Positions 26,519 through 36,851 are shown, numbered from the stretch's first letter. The stretch is DNA of 64,000 nucleotides from Cytobacillus massiliigabonensis (GCF_900199725.1 NZ_LT904903.1:725850-789849); one strand, 5' to 3'. Translations and numbers: made by a program. The notes: generated by a model not told the origin, from the letters alone.

Positions 26519-27970
26519 TTAATATTGTTTCATTTTCGAACGGATGCGAGGATCGAAGAAGGCATACAAGATATCAACGAATAAATTGACTAATGAAATG
26601 GTAATCGCAATATAGACAACTCCGCCCAAAATACTAGGAATATCAGGTATAAATTGCTTATCAACAATGTAACTTCCAATCCCGCTAATATTAAAGACTT
26701 TCTCGGTTACAGCTGCGCCTCCGAGCATCCCTCCAAACAGGAGACCAATGACGGTGATGACAGGTATCATTGCATTGCCCACTGCATGTTTCCAAAGAAC
26801 TTGGCGCTGGCTGAGCCCTTTTGCTTTAGCCGTGATAATATAATCTTCATTAATTACCTCAAGTGTGGATGAACGCATCATTCGTGCAATCGATGCTGTT
26901 AATCCCGTGCCTAATACGACTGCTGGCATAATAATAGATAACCAATTTTCAGGGCTAAAGGTTGCCGGAAGCCATTTTAGTTTAATGGAGAAGTTTAAAA
27001 TGAATATAAGTCCCTGCCAAAAGTTTGGTATCGATAATCCAATAAGAGCAATAAACATAAATGTATAATCTAAAAACGAATTTGGCTTAGTTGCGGAAAT
27101 AATCCCAACTGGAATGGCAATTATGATTGCCATAGCGAGTGAGATCACTGCAAGAGTCAGCGTGATCGGGAATTTCCTTGCAATACTTGAGGCAACATCT
27201 TCGTTTCCTGTAAAGGATGTTCCAAGATCAAATGTTGCAATTCCTTTCAACGCATTCCATAATTGAGAAAAATAAGACTGATCAAGACCATATAAATGAT
27301 TAAAGGCAGCTATTTGTTCTTTTGTTGCTGTTTCGCCAAGAATGTTTGCTGCAGGATCAAATGGCGATAAGTGCAAGATTGTAAATACAAGAAATACAAC
27401 CCCAATAATGACAAACAGACTCATAATTAGCCGATCGAAAATGTATTTTAGGTAAGCGTTGCTATACAAAAGAATAAATAGATACATAGGCAATCCCGGT
27501 ATAAAAGTAATAACTAAGAAAAGCGGGTTTCGTACGAGAGCTTGAAAGGTATCTTCAAAGGTGACTTTTTTCTCGCCTAACTGTTCAAGCTGTGAATTCG
27601 TCTTTTCAACTAGAGTTTTTTGGAACTGCTCTTCTGCCCATTGCTTTGCTATTTTGTCAGAATCCTTTTCTCCTGCTTTCTCTCCAAAAAAAGCCTGTTT
27701 TCTTCGTATTTGCTCTTTATATTCCAGCATCAATTCTTCTTTATAGCCAGATATCAGCAGGGATTTCTTCATTTCTATAAGTATTGAAGTGTAAGAATCA
27801 TTTTTTTTCTTAGAAAGATAGACTAACAAGACAATCAAATGAACTGGTAATCCCAATAGTAAAATCAAATATTTATAGGATGGATGCTGCTGTATTTTAC
27901 TATATGACTGGCAAATGGCTGCTGACAGATTGAATCTTTTTTGAGACTGGCTAGTGTTAACTGCATCCAT
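26519..27970 (-). CDS. Peptide-type ABC permease (OppB/DppB-like) with N-terminal extension
   Basis: A 483-residue permease. From about residue 175 it is DppB-like: [34 protein letters not shown], the EAA-type loop [20 protein letters not shown], and a C-terminus [17 protein letters not shown]. The first about 170 residues are extra: one membrane segment (about 34-52), a charged soluble stretch (about 55-140) and a second segment (about 148-170). First gene of the minus-strand operon; ATG 27970 follows GAGGAGGAAAT. Its partner, the fused ATPase, is divergent 205 bp away. Confidence 0.88.
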   Translation of the reverse strand: MDAVNTSQSQKRFNLSAAICQSYSKIQQHPSYKYLILLLGLPVHLIVLLVYLSKKKNDSYTSILIEMKKSLLISGYKEELMLEYKEQIRRKQAFFGEKAGEKDSDKIAKQWAEEQFQKTLVEKTNSQLEQLGEKKVTFEDTFQALVRNPLFLVITFIPGLPMYLFILLYSNAYLKYIFDRLIMSLFVIIGVVFLVFTILHLSPFDPAANILGETATKEQIAAFNHLYGLDQSYFSQLWNALKGIATFDLGTSFTGNEDVASSIARKFPITLTLAVISLAMAIIIAIPVGIISATKPNSFLDYTFMFIALIGLSIPNFWQGLIFILNFSIKLKWLPATFSPENWLSIIMPAVVLGTGLTASIARMMRSSTLEVINEDYIITAKAKGLSQRQVLWKHAVGNAMIPVITVIGLLFGGMLGGAAVTEKVFNISGIGSYIVDKQFIPDIPSILGGVVYIAITISLVNLFVDILYAFFDPRIRSKMKQY

Positions 27971-28175
27971 AAGCTGCTAATTTCCTCCTCTCATTTTAAA
28001 TTGCATTATTCCGACCTGTATAGTATATTTTATTTCTAGGATAATATAAAAGTCAATAAGTAGTTTTAATTGAAAATATTTCATAATATATTTAACCAAG
28101 CTTATTTTAAGAAAATATATGCATGATGAAATTCAATTATTTCCGATAAATATAAATAATTGGCAGGTGTGAGTT

Positions 28176-29912
28176 TTGGAAACTATTTTACAGGTGAAAG
28201 ATTTACGTGTATCCTTTCTTTCTCGAGATCATGAGTTTGAGGCTGTTCGTGGAGTGAGTTTTGAAGTGAAAAAGGGAGAGACGTTAGGAATTGTCGGGGA
28301 ATCGGGCAGCGGGAAAAGTGTAACCGCTCGTTCAATTATGCGCCTGCTTCCATCCCCTCCTTCCTATTTAAAAGGAGGGGAAATTACTTTTCTTGGTGAT
28401 AATCTTGCAAATAAAACGGAAAAGGAGATGGAAGGGATTCGCGGCCGGGATATCGGGATGATTTTCCAGGACCCAATGACCTCTCTTAATCCGACAATCC
28501 GAATCGGCAAGCAAATAGCTGAAAGCCTAATGAAGCATCAAAAGCTGTCTAAGAAAGAGGCGAAAAAACAAGCGATTGACATTCTAAGACTTGTTGGGAT
28601 TCGTAACAGCGAGGTGCGCTATAATCAATATCCGCATGAATTTTCTGGTGGCATGAGGCAGCGGGTGATGATTGCGATTGCACTTGCCTGCCGTCCAACA
28701 CTACTGATTGCGGATGAACCGACAACTGCACTTGACGTGACTATTCAAGCGCAAATATTAAATTTGATGAAGGATATGCAGGAGCGCTTTGGCACTTCCA
28801 TCATCTTAATTACACATGATCTTGGTGTTGTTGCTGGCATGTGTGATCGGGTAGCAGTCATGAAGGAGGGAGAAATTGTTGAAACTGGAACAACGGAAGA
28901 AATCTTTGAAAATCCGAAGCATCCATATACAATGAAGCTCTTGCATGCATTGCCGCGTCTTGATGAGAAGAAAAAGCAAAAGCCTGCCCCGCTTATTTTG
29001 TCAGGAAGAGATTCGAACGAGCCTCTTCTTGAGGTAAAATCATTAAAGCAGCACTTTAATATGGGGAAAGGAACTGTGTTAAAAGCAGTAGATGATATCA
29101 GTTTCCACATTCGAGCAGGGGAAACCCTAGGTCTTGTTGGGGAGTCGGGTTCTGGTAAGTCAACGACAGGGCGTGCGATTTTGCGGCTTCATGAGCCAAC
29201 AGGCGGAGATGTATTATATCAGGGAATGCCTGTAAACCGTTTGTCAAAAAACGAGATGAAATTAATGCGCCGCCATATGCAGATGATCTTCCAGGATCCA
29301 TATGCTTCACTCAATCCACGCTTTAAGGTACTTGATATTATTGGTCAGGCATTGGATGTTCATAAGCTAAGCAGCAGCAAGGAAGAACGGAAGAGGAGAG
29401 TAGAAGAATTGCTTGAAATGGTTGGGCTTGAGGCGGCTCATGCCGAACGGTATCCACATGAATTTTCAGGCGGTCAGCGTCAGCGGATTGGCATTGCCCG
29501 TGCGCTTGCAGTGGAACCGAAATTTATTGTTTGTGACGAGCCATTGTCTGCACTCGATGTTTCTATTCAATCGCAAGTAGTCAAGCTGTTAGAGGATTTA
29601 CAGCATCGTTTAGGGCTGACTTACTTATTTATTGCCCATGATCTTTCAATGGTTAAACATATTAGTGACCGTGTAGCGGTTATGTATGCAGGCAAAATTG
29701 TGGAGCTTGCAGAAAGTGAAGAGCTGTATGCAAACCCGCAGCATGCCTATACGAAATCACTGCTTTCTGCGATACCTATCCCTGATCCTAAGGTTGAGAA
29801 GCTGAAGAAAAGGGTACTAATGGAAGAACAAACGGAGGAAGACAAATATCAATTGAAAAATTCTAAGTTAGTAGAAGTTTCGAAGGGACATTGGGTGGCT
29901 ATTCCGGTGTGA
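28176..29912 (+). CDS. Fused double ATPase of a peptide-type ABC importer (DppD-DppF-like)
   Basis: A 578-residue protein with two complete ATPase domains. Domain 1: Walker A GESGSGKS, signature [16 protein letters not shown], Walker [12 protein letters not shown], switch His in ITHDLGVV, and the peptide-importer tail [16 protein letters not shown]. Domain 2: [42 protein letters not shown] and [15 protein letters not shown]. The fusion supplies both ATPases for the divergent permease pair. Start TTG 28176 after CAGGTGTGAG. Ends in a strong terminator. Confidence 0.93.
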   Translation: METILQVKDLRVSFLSRDHEFEAVRGVSFEVKKGETLGIVGESGSGKSVTARSIMRLLPSPPSYLKGGEITFLGDNLANKTEKEMEGIRGRDIGMIFQDPMTSLNPTIRIGKQIAESLMKHQKLSKKEAKKQAIDILRLVGIRNSEVRYNQYPHEFSGGMRQRVMIAIALACRPTLLIADEPTTALDVTIQAQILNLMKDMQERFGTSIILITHDLGVVAGMCDRVAVMKEGEIVETGTTEEIFENPKHPYTMKLLHALPRLDEKKKQKPAPLILSGRDSNEPLLEVKSLKQHFNMGKGTVLKAVDDISFHIRAGETLGLVGESGSGKSTTGRAILRLHEPTGGDVLYQGMPVNRLSKNEMKLMRRHMQMIFQDPYASLNPRFKVLDIIGQALDVHKLSSSKEERKRRVEELLEMVGLEAAHAERYPHEFSGGQRQRIGIARALAVEPKFIVCDEPLSALDVSIQSQVVKLLEDLQHRLGLTYLFIAHDLSMVKHISDRVAVMYAGKIVELAESEELYANPQHAYTKSLLSAIPIPDPKVEKLKKRVLMEEQTEEDKYQLKNSKLVEVSKGHWVAIPV

Positions 29913-29924
29913 AGCAAAAAAACT

Positions 29925-29970
29925 AAAAAATCCGATTGAACAGCTGAAATTCGTTCAATCGGATTTTTAT
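29925..29970. terminator. Bidirectional terminator between the ATPase gene and the CNNM-type gene
   Basis: AAAATCCGATTGAAC / GTTCAATCGGATTTTT stem with about a 10-nt loop. Confidence 0.88.
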
Positions 29971-31262
29971 TATATTATTTTCTTCACTTCTAAATATTGA
30001 ATATGATGACCATCGATTTCATGAACTTTAAATACATAACCCTCTGTTTCTATTTCTGTTCCCAATTTTGCCTCAATGTTTTGGGTCAGAAACCAGCCTC
30101 CAATTGTATCAATTTCTTCATTGGACATTGCTGTACCAAGCAAATGATTTACATCATTAATAAGTAGTTTCGCACCGATGATATAATGATTTTCCTTTAA
30201 TTTACGAATGTTAGGAACTTCATCTTCATCGAATTCATCTCGGATTTCTCCGACGATTTCTTCGATAATATCTTCAACTGTAACTAATCCAGATGTACCG
30301 CCATATTCATCCATAAGGATGGCAATATGGATACGTTCTTTTTGCATTTTTACTAATAAGTCATGGATTGGAATTGTCTCAATTACTCGGATGATGGGAT
30401 TGATAAATGATTCCTTCTTTAAATGAAGATCTTTATTTTTCATGATAGATGATAATAATTCCTTCACATTCATAAATCCAAGAATATTATCCTTATCCCC
30501 ATCAATGACTGGGTAGCGTGTATAGTTTTCTGTAGTAATAATATTTACAACTTCATCAATCGAATCATTAATCGAAATAGTCACGATTTCAGTACGTGGA
30601 ACCATAATTTCTTTTGCAATTCTTTCATCGAATTCAAAGATGTTATTCACATACTTTAACTCGTTCTTATTAATTTCTCCGCTTTTATAGCTTTCAGATA
30701 ACAAAATGCGCAGTTCTTCTTCCGAATGGGCTACTTCATGTTCTGAAGCAGGCTTTAAACCAAAAATTCCAACCAGCACACGAGCAGAGCCATTTAAGAA
30801 CCAAATGAATGGATACATGATTCGGTAAAACCAAATGATTGGAGAAGCAAAAAGTATCGTAATGGTTTCAGCCTTCTGAATGGCAAAGGTTTTAGGAGCT
30901 AGTTCCCCTACAACTACATGCAAAAATGTTACGATAGCAAAGGCAATGACAAAGGATAAAATATGTGAAACAGATTCGTTCAGGTGTAATTGTTCGAAAA
31001 CCGGATGCAATAGCTTTTGTACTGTAGGTTCACCCAGCCAGCCAATCCCAAGTGCTGTAACCGTGATTCCTAACTGGCATGCAGATAAATATTCATCCAG
31101 ATGAGTAACAACTTTTTTGGCGGCTATTGCTCCTTTGTTTCCTTCAGCAATAAGCTGATCCAATCTTGAAGCACGTACTTTTACCATAGCAAATTCAGTT
31201 GCTACGAAAAACGCGGTTAACGCAATTAAAATGATAATTAAAAGTAGATTAATAGTTGTCAA
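29970..31262 (-). CDS. CNNM/CorC-type hemolysin-family transporter
   Basis: A 430-residue protein with domain order DUF21 (three to four membrane helices, about 1-165, including [15 protein letters not shown] and [12 protein letters not shown]), two CBS domains (about 205-330, including [10 protein letters not shown] and [20 protein letters not shown]), and a C-terminal CorC_HlyC domain (about 345-428). B. subtilis relatives (YhdP/MpfA, YugS, YrkA, YqhB) include Mg2+ exporters. The start is TTG 31262. The only GGGAGG lies 30 bp upstream, separated by a perfect 7-bp hairpin that could bring it close. The gene follows a MerR regulator by 50 bp and may be co-transcribed. Confidence 0.87.
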   Translation of the reverse strand: MTTINLLLIIILIALTAFFVATEFAMVKVRASRLDQLIAEGNKGAIAAKKVVTHLDEYLSACQLGITVTALGIGWLGEPTVQKLLHPVFEQLHLNESVSHILSFVIAFAIVTFLHVVVGELAPKTFAIQKAETITILFASPIIWFYRIMYPFIWFLNGSARVLVGIFGLKPASEHEVAHSEEELRILLSESYKSGEINKNELKYVNNIFEFDERIAKEIMVPRTEIVTISINDSIDEVVNIITTENYTRYPVIDGDKDNILGFMNVKELLSSIMKNKDLHLKKESFINPIIRVIETIPIHDLLVKMQKERIHIAILMDEYGGTSGLVTVEDIIEEIVGEIRDEFDEDEVPNIRKLKENHYIIGAKLLINDVNHLLGTAMSNEEIDTIGGWFLTQNIEAKLGTEIETEGYVFKVHEIDGHHIQYLEVKKII

Positions 31263-31311
31263 TATGTAGTCTTACCTTTGTAAGACGTACACCTCCCAGT
31301 ATTTTAAAAAG

Positions 31312-31713
31312 TTAGTTTAAGAGTAAAAGCAATGTCTGAATCAATGACAGACTTTCGTGTGAAATATTTTTTTTGACAAATTCAAGTTTCTGTATATCCC
31401 CTTTATCAAGGGAGGCTAAAACCTCAGAAACATCTTTTTCTAGCCCTTTCATTTTCAATCTGAGTTCTTGAATATCAATTTCCTCAGCGTCTTTTTCTAA
31501 GATTTTTTTCCTAATCTCAACTAATGGCATGCCTTCCTTTTTACATTGTTCAATAAAGTTTAAGCGTTCAATTGACGAATGATCATAATAACGATAATTT
31601 GAGCTGGAACGTTCTGCTTTCAACAAGCCGAGGTTTGTATAATGGTCGATTGTTCTCTTTGTCACATTAGTGATCTCAGCTAACTCACCAATTTTTAATT
31701 TCGCATTCCCAAT
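31312..31713 (-). CDS. MerR-family regulator, apparently starting at ATT
   Basis: Reading upstream of the first GTG in frame (31665) extends the protein into a complete MerR helix-turn-helix, KLKIGELAEITNVTKRTIDH. No ATG, GTG or TTG precedes it in frame before a stop. An ATT at 31713-31711 lies 5 bases after GGAGGG, so ATT is the probable start, giving about 133 residues. The rest is a typical DNA-binding domain (NYRYYDHSSIERLNFIEQCK) and a coiled-coil dimer helix with no ligand domain. It sits upstream of the CNNM-type gene on the same strand and may regulate it. Confidence 0.75.
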   Translation of the reverse strand: MGNAKLKIGELAEITNVTKRTIDHYTNLGLLKAERSSSNYRYYDHSSIERLNFIEQCKKEGMPLVEIRKKILEKDAEEIDIQELRLKMKGLEKDVSEVLASLDKGDIQKLEFVKKNISHESLSLIQTLLLLLN

Positions 31714-31869
31714 ATGAACCCTCCAAACTGTAACGTTATGGTTATAGGGTTATATTACTAGTTAAATTAACAGTTTTCAACTAATATGCATCGGGCTGTG
31801 TTTGATGCTAATCACAGAAGTTTTCATTCTTTCAATATATAATGAACGAAAAATAATGGGGGGATCTGT

Positions 31870-32475
31870 ATGCATCTAATCATTACCGAAGATGATCAAA
31901 AGGTATATTTAGACGAAACTGGGGTTATAAACTTTCGCCATCCGCTAATTCAGAAGAAGATTGCAGAATTTCAGCATGCAGGAAAAACAAAAAGTGAAAG
32001 GGCAGAAATGGCATTTCATTTTGTGAGGGATTCTATTCAGCATTCCTTTGATATTGAAAGTATGGAGATTACTATAACAGCATCGGAAACATTGGAGAAA
32101 TCAGAGGGCATATGCTTTGCTAAGGCACATTTGCTTGCGGCATTATTAAGAGGAATGAATATACCAGCTGGTTTTTGCTATCAGCGTGTGACTAGAAAAG
32201 GCACAAGTGAATCTGGTTATGCTTTGCATGGTTTAAATGCTCTTTATTTGGAGGATGTGGATCAATGGTTTCGTGTGGATCCCCGCGGCAATAAAGCTGG
32301 AGTGTATTCAGAATTTAGCATAAGCCCTGAAAAACTTGCTTACCCAATCCGCAGTGAATTAGATGAATTTGATTATCCTTACATATATGGTCATCCCCTT
32401 GATAGTGTGATTCAATCTATGAAAAACTCCCTAGATTGCAGGGAACTTTTTTATAAGCGCCCTGAATCTATTTGA
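31870..32475 (+). CDS. Transglutaminase-like cysteine protease-fold protein
   Basis: A 201-residue protein with the transglutaminase-core triad: Cys-82 (SEGICFAKAHLLAALLRG), His-120 (YALHGLNALYL) and Asp-137 (WFRVDPRGNK). Bacterial members are usually proteases or uncharacterised. No signal peptide, so it is probably cytoplasmic. ATG at 31870 follows GGGGGGATCTGT. Stands alone; substrate unknown. Confidence 0.83.
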   Translation: MHLIITEDDQKVYLDETGVINFRHPLIQKKIAEFQHAGKTKSERAEMAFHFVRDSIQHSFDIESMEITITASETLEKSEGICFAKAHLLAALLRGMNIPAGFCYQRVTRKGTSESGYALHGLNALYLEDVDQWFRVDPRGNKAGVYSEFSISPEKLAYPIRSELDEFDYPYIYGHPLDSVIQSMKNSLDCRELFYKRPESI

Positions 32476-32563
32476 AATCTTGATAAAATCTAACAAAAAG
32501 TGTAACTTTTTCTTTTTTTATTCGCCTACTTTAATGAAACTAAATAAATGAAGGTGGTAAAAA

Positions 32564-33502
32564 ATGAAAAAACTATCAGCGCTAGTAACAGCAACTTTAA
32601 TCACTGGATTAGTGATAAGTACAAATTCTGCGGTTGCATCTAGTCATTTGTTAAAAGAAACTCAAAATGACTTTGCAAAGCAAAAGGATATTCAATCTGT
32701 TGATTCGACTGATTTCATGAAATTTTCAGGACTAATTACAGATGTGAAAAAGGATAAAGAATCTCTTACATTGATTGTGGAAAATAAAGATGATTCTTTA
32801 GAGATGCATTTCCCGCTATCTGATAAGGTTCTTTTGTTCAATAGTGATACAACAGATGCTTTTGACAAAGATGATTTAGTTAAAGGATTAACGATCACTG
32901 CTTACTATGATAAAAATAAGCCGATGATCATGATTTATCCACCAAGGGTTACCCCTGAAATTATTGTAGTAAATGGGAAAGAAATGGGACAGGTAAAGGT
33001 TTCAAAGTTCGATGATCAGTATATTAGTCTTGATAATGAACTTAAACTGAATATTGATGAAGAGACGATTCTCTTGAATAAACAAGGGGATAAAGTGAAG
33101 AAGGAAAAACTTCAGGGTAAAGAGCTAATCGTCTTTTATGACATCTCAACTAAAAGCATTCCAGCGCAAACAACACCAAAGAAAATAATCGCATGGGATA
33201 ATCGAGACCAATTGTTCGAACAAGTGCAAGAGGTTGTTGGCGATGATTACTATATAAAAGATGGAATGAAGCTATTGCCAATTAAAAAGGTCGCAGAGCA
33301 CTTAGGATATAAAGTAAAATGGGACAGCAAAAACGCTGCGGTAGAATTAAGTATACAGAACCAGACTATTCAAATCTTTATCGGAAAAGAGAAATATAGC
33401 CTTAATCGCAGCTTAAGATCATTTGAAGTTGTACCTGCTGTTATTAATGATGAGCCTTTTGTTTCTGAAGAAATTCTTGAAATATTATTAAATAATCAAT
33501 AA
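32564..33502 (+). CDS. Exported protein with copper-amine-oxidase N-terminal-like (stalk) domain
   Basis: A 312-residue protein with a Sec signal peptide (about 1-26, ending AVASS). The last about 85 residues form a copper-amine-oxidase-N-like stalk repeat: MKLLPIKKVAEHLGYKVKWD, AVELSIQNQTIQIFIGKEKY, then SEEILEILL. In Firmicutes this module occurs in surface proteins and does not bring oxidase activity. The middle part is beta-rich and unassigned. ATG at 32564 follows GAAGGTGGTAAAA. Terminator downstream. Confidence 0.8.
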   Translation: MKKLSALVTATLITGLVISTNSAVASSHLLKETQNDFAKQKDIQSVDSTDFMKFSGLITDVKKDKESLTLIVENKDDSLEMHFPLSDKVLLFNSDTTDAFDKDDLVKGLTITAYYDKNKPMIMIYPPRVTPEIIVVNGKEMGQVKVSKFDDQYISLDNELKLNIDEETILLNKQGDKVKKEKLQGKELIVFYDISTKSIPAQTTPKKIIAWDNRDQLFEQVQEVVGDDYYIKDGMKLLPIKKVAEHLGYKVKWDSKNAAVELSIQNQTIQIFIGKEKYSLNRSLRSFEVVPAVINDEPFVSEEILEILLNNQ

Positions 33503-33519
33503 GCAATATAGCTAAACCA

Positions 33520-33549
33520 AAAAGATCGTCGGATGACGGTCTTTTTTTA
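33520..33549 (+). terminator. Terminator of the stalk-domain gene
   Basis: AAGATCGTC / GACGGTCTT stem with T run. Confidence 0.85.
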
Positions 33550-33681
33550 TGCGCTGACATTTGACTGACTTATATACTCGCTATGATAAAAGGAAAGGGT
33601 TCATAGACAATAGTTAATTGCAGGCGTTATCATAAATAATATATTTACAAACTTCACTTTTTTATGTGGGGAGATGAGAAT

Positions 33682-34365
33682 GTGAAAACCATTTTAATAG
33701 TAGAAGATGAAATCCCGATTAGCCAAGTGCTAAAAGTATATTTAAAAAAGGCAAATTTCAAGACAATACAGGCTTTTAATGGAAATGAAGCGATAGAGAA
33801 ATTTTATGAACATAAACCAGCACTTGTTCTATTAGATGTGATGCTTCCTGGGAAGGATGGCTGGACGATATTAAAAGAAATTCGCCAGCAAAGTAATTGT
33901 CCCGTCATCATGCTAACTGCACTTGGTGACGTCAATTACCGGCTAACAGGATTAAATGAAGGGGCAGACGATTACATTTCCAAACCTTTTATTGCGGAGG
34001 AGGTCGTTGCGAGAGTAAACGCCGTTCTAAGACGCTCGCAAACGGATGATGGACCAGTGAAGAGCTTTGGTCAATTACAAATTGATCTCAAGTCACATCG
34101 GGTAACCATAAATGAAGAAGAGATTGAATTGACGCCGCGTGACTTATCCTTGCTCCTGTTTTTAGCAGATAACCCTAATCAAACGTTTACAAGAGATCAG
34201 CTGATTGAGCATGTGTGGGGCTGGGAGTATGAGGGAAGTGACCGTGCTGTTGATTTAGCAATTAAGAGATTGAGAAAATCACTTTATAAATGGCCAGAGT
34301 CAGATGGTGAAATTAAAACACTTCGAGGATTGGGGTATCAATTTTGTGTTAATAAAAAACAATAA
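33682..34365 (+). CDS. OmpR/PhoB-type response regulator
   Basis: A 227-residue regulator: receiver domain with the phosphorylation site Asp-52 (LLDVMLPGKDG), acidic pair near residues 8-10, Thr-79 region and Lys-101 (ISKPF), then a winged-helix effector domain (LTPRDLSLLLFLADNPNQTF, SDRAVDLAIKRLRKSL). The GTG at 33682 follows GGGGAGATGAGAAT, so the in-frame ATG at 33664 is probably not used. Overlaps the partner kinase gene by 20 bp. Downstream genes for protease and foldase suggest envelope-stress control as an inference. Confidence 0.88.
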   Translation: MKTILIVEDEIPISQVLKVYLKKANFKTIQAFNGNEAIEKFYEHKPALVLLDVMLPGKDGWTILKEIRQQSNCPVIMLTALGDVNYRLTGLNEGADDYISKPFIAEEVVARVNAVLRRSQTDDGPVKSFGQLQIDLKSHRVTINEEEIELTPRDLSLLLFLADNPNQTFTRDQLIEHVWGWEYEGSDRAVDLAIKRLRKSLYKWPESDGEIKTLRGLGYQFCVNKKQ

Positions 34366-35764
34366 GCGAATCTCGTTGCTGCGATATTGGACGAGCCGTT
34401 ATTTAATCACGCTTTGTATTGGTTTGGTTGTTATTGCCATCATTTCAGCTTTATGGATTCGGCATACAACGCTTGAAAATCGGTTAGATATGACTAAGCT
34501 GATGGCAGAGGAAATTGCAGATCGGTTTGTTGATATTAGTGAAGGTCGTCCGTCTAAAGGAGATGTGCCAGGATCCCTTACCGACCGCGGAAGGTTTATG
34601 AATATTGAAAGTGATCCATCCATTTATATCGTTGATACAGCAGGTACCATTCTTTCGAGTAATCGATCGTCTAAGCAAGTATTTCAGCAGTTTCCCCGTG
34701 TCATCTTGCAGAATGAAGAGAATGTTCAGAAGCTGAGATTGGAGGAAACTGGGCGGGATTTTTATGTGGTGAAGGCACCGATTGTCACACAGGATTATTC
34801 ATTTGGCTGGGTTGTCATTATTGAATTAGAGGATAACTTAACGCGTGTCAATCAAGAATACAGACAGTTGGCAATCATGATTATAAGCCTTGCTCTGTTA
34901 GGCTGGGCAGCGATTTATTTTCTCTCACGCAGGCTTGCCAATCCGATTAAAGATGTGGCAAGAGCCGCCAAACAAGTTCAAGCAGGCGATTATAATATTC
35001 ATCTTCCGGATGATATGAGGGAGCAGGAAGTATATGACCTTGTTCAATCATTCAAGGAAATGTCTAACCGTCTGCAAACATTGGAAACTCTCCGTACAGA
35101 ATTGCTGGCAGGGGTGACACATGAATTGAAAACACCTGTTACATCAATTAGCGGGCTATTGCAGGCACTTAATGATGAAGTCGTTACAGGAGAGGATGCA
35201 AAGGAATTTTTGGCGCTGTCATTAAATGAAACGACAAAAATGAAAAAAATGGTAGAAGATTTACTAGCTTTTAATTCATTTGCAGCGAATGCAATCCCGA
35301 TCAATAAAGAGAATCATTCAATCAACGAGTTTATGGCTGATTTTATTCATCAATGGGAAGTTATTCAGGAGGATGAATTGGTTGATTTGATCTTTACTCC
35401 TCTTAAGAAGGACCGAGTGGTACAGATTGATCCCATTCGACTTCAGCAGATTATTACAAACCTGCTGAATAATGCGGGACATGCTATTGATGGAAAGGGA
35501 AAGATAATAGTAACCCTTGCTGAAATGAACAACGAGCTTACCATTGATATAAAGGACTCGGGCAGCGGAATTCCTGTTGCTGAACAAGACCTAATCTTTG
35601 AACGATTTTTTAGAGGAGAAGGGAAAAAGTATAAGATTAGAGGGCTTGGGCTAGGATTGCCATTCAGCAAGATGATCGCTCAATCACATGGAGGAGATCT
35701 GGTGCTCATTGAAAGCACTTCGTCAGGTACAACATTTCGCATAACCTTGCCTTTGATGAGTTAG
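34346..35764 (+). CDS. HAMP-domain sensor histidine kinase
   Basis: About 472 residues: two membrane helices (about 17-37 and 174-194) flank an extracytoplasmic sensor of about 135 residues, then a HAMP linker, HisKA with His-259 (AGVTHELKTPVTSISG) and an ATPase domain (NLLNNAGHAI, DSGSGIP, GLGLGLPFSK). Start is uncertain: GTG 34346 overlapping the regulator gene fits the protein best, but its ribosome binding site is weak; ATG 34304 would add 14 residues. Partner of the upstream response regulator. Confidence 0.86.
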   Translation: MLIKNNKRISLLRYWTSRYLITLCIGLVVIAIISALWIRHTTLENRLDMTKLMAEEIADRFVDISEGRPSKGDVPGSLTDRGRFMNIESDPSIYIVDTAGTILSSNRSSKQVFQQFPRVILQNEENVQKLRLEETGRDFYVVKAPIVTQDYSFGWVVIIELEDNLTRVNQEYRQLAIMIISLALLGWAAIYFLSRRLANPIKDVARAAKQVQAGDYNIHLPDDMREQEVYDLVQSFKEMSNRLQTLETLRTELLAGVTHELKTPVTSISGLLQALNDEVVTGEDAKEFLALSLNETTKMKKMVEDLLAFNSFAANAIPINKENHSINEFMADFIHQWEVIQEDELVDLIFTPLKKDRVVQIDPIRLQQIITNLLNNAGHAIDGKGKIIVTLAEMNNELTIDIKDSGSGIPVAEQDLIFERFFRGEGKKYKIRGLGLGLPFSKMIAQSHGGDLVLIESTSSGTTFRITLPLMS

Positions 35765-35785
35765 TGAAAAATAATGTAAAATTTT

Positions 35786-35822
35786 GATGCCTTTGCTCTA
35801 CTTGAGCGGGCATCTTTTTTTA
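35786..35822 (+). terminator. Terminator of the two-component operon
   Basis: GATGCC and GGGCATC arms, with inner GCTC/GAGC, followed by TTTTTTT. Confidence 0.8.
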
Positions 35823-35864
35823 TTAATAGTTTTCTTTAAATACTTAAAAATAATAAAAAAACCA

Positions 35865-35895
35865 TTGACCTTCACGTTGCGTAAAGGTGTAAGGT
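35865..35895 (+). promoter_or_regulatory. MerR-type promoter with 19-bp spacer
   Basis: TTGACC (35865-35870), 19 bp, then TAAGGT (35890-35895). A dyad ACCTT-N11-AAGGT lies across the spacer. The long spacer with a centred dyad is the hallmark of promoters untwisted by MerR-family activators, and the gene it drives is itself of that family, implying autoactivation. Confidence 0.72.
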
Positions 35896-35915
35896 TAATT
35901 CATGGAGGTGAGCGA

Positions 35916-36680
35916 ATGGAATATACCGTGCAGAAATTAGCTCAACTAGCAGGAGTAAGTGCGAGAACCCTTAGGTATTACGATGAAATCGATATTCTTA
36001 AGCCGGCAAGAATTAATTCATCGGGATACCGGATATATGGGCAAGCAGAAGTCGATCGATTGCAGCAAATTTTATTTTACAGGGAATTAGGTGTTGATCT
36101 AGACAGCATCAAAAACATCGTCACGGCACCTTCGTTTGATGGAGCTAAGGCACTTAAGGAGCATCGCGAAAAACTCCTGGAAAAGAAAGAACAACTGGAT
36201 ATATTAATTGCTAATGTAGATAAAACAATTGCTTTAACAGAAGGGAGAATGAAAATGTCTGATAAAGAAAAGTTTGAAGGGTTTAAGAAGAAAATGATCG
36301 ATGAAAATGAAAAGAAATATGGGAAAGAAATTCGTGAAAAGTATGGGGAAGATACGGTAGAAAAATCAAATGCAAAAGTGATGAACATGTCACAGGAGGA
36401 CTATGAAAAAGTTACAAGCCTTGAGAAGCAAGTCAAAGAAAGTTTAGCTCAAGCATTTGCATTAGGCGATCCTGCCAGTGATATTGCTCAAAAGGCGGCT
36501 GAGCTGCATAAGCAGTGGCTATGCTTCTATTGGAATGAATACAGCAAGGAGGCACATGCAGGTCTTGCACAAATGTATGTGGATGATGAAAGATTTACTG
36601 CCTATTATGATAAGGAACAGCCAGGGACGGCGGAGTTTTTAAGAGATGCCATTCATATTTACACTGGCATGAAAAAATAG
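35916..36680 (+). CDS. mta: MerR-family regulator with TipAS antibiotic-recognition domain (Mta-like)
   Basis: A 254-residue regulator. Residues 1-70 are the MerR DNA-binding domain (YTVQKLAQLAGVSARTLRYY, YRIYGQAEVDRLQQILFYRE), followed by a coiled coil and a TipAS domain (about 115-254; LCFYWNEYSKEAHAGLAQMY, VDDERFTAYYDKEQPG, AEFLRDAIHIY). B. subtilis Mta (257 residues) has the same layout and activates multidrug exporter genes. ATG at 35916 follows GGAGGTGAGCGA. The promoter has the MerR 19-bp geometry. No exporter gene is adjacent. Confidence 0.85.
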   Translation: MEYTVQKLAQLAGVSARTLRYYDEIDILKPARINSSGYRIYGQAEVDRLQQILFYRELGVDLDSIKNIVTAPSFDGAKALKEHREKLLEKKEQLDILIANVDKTIALTEGRMKMSDKEKFEGFKKKMIDENEKKYGKEIREKYGEDTVEKSNAKVMNMSQEDYEKVTSLEKQVKESLAQAFALGDPASDIAQKAAELHKQWLCFYWNEYSKEAHAGLAQMYVDDERFTAYYDKEQPGTAEFLRDAIHIYTGMKK

Positions 36681-36687
36681 AAGCACA

Positions 36688-36727
36688 AAAAAACGATTGG
36701 ATAGAAATATCCAGTCGTTTTTTTTTG
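36688..36727 (+). terminator. Terminator of the mta-like gene
   Basis: AAACGATTGGATA / TATCCAGTCGTTT stem with a 4-nt loop and a long T run. Confidence 0.9.
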
Positions 36728-36851
36728 TTCGAAAAAATCCTGACATCTTCCTGACACATTGATCCCTTAAAGTATGTCTTGTAAGACATATAAAACATAT
36801 TCTTCGAAAGTTGAAAAACTTGATTAAATACAAATGAAAGAAGGGTTCACG

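Noticed and set aside
25811-28000. Plus-strand ORFs inside the permease genes
   Set aside because: Shadows of the minus-strand permeases without ribosome binding sites or protein-like composition.
33682-35764. CssRS assignment for the two-component system because of the nearby HtrA gene
   Set aside because: The receiver and effector sequences do not resemble CssR closely, and Mta lies between; only the general family is claimed.
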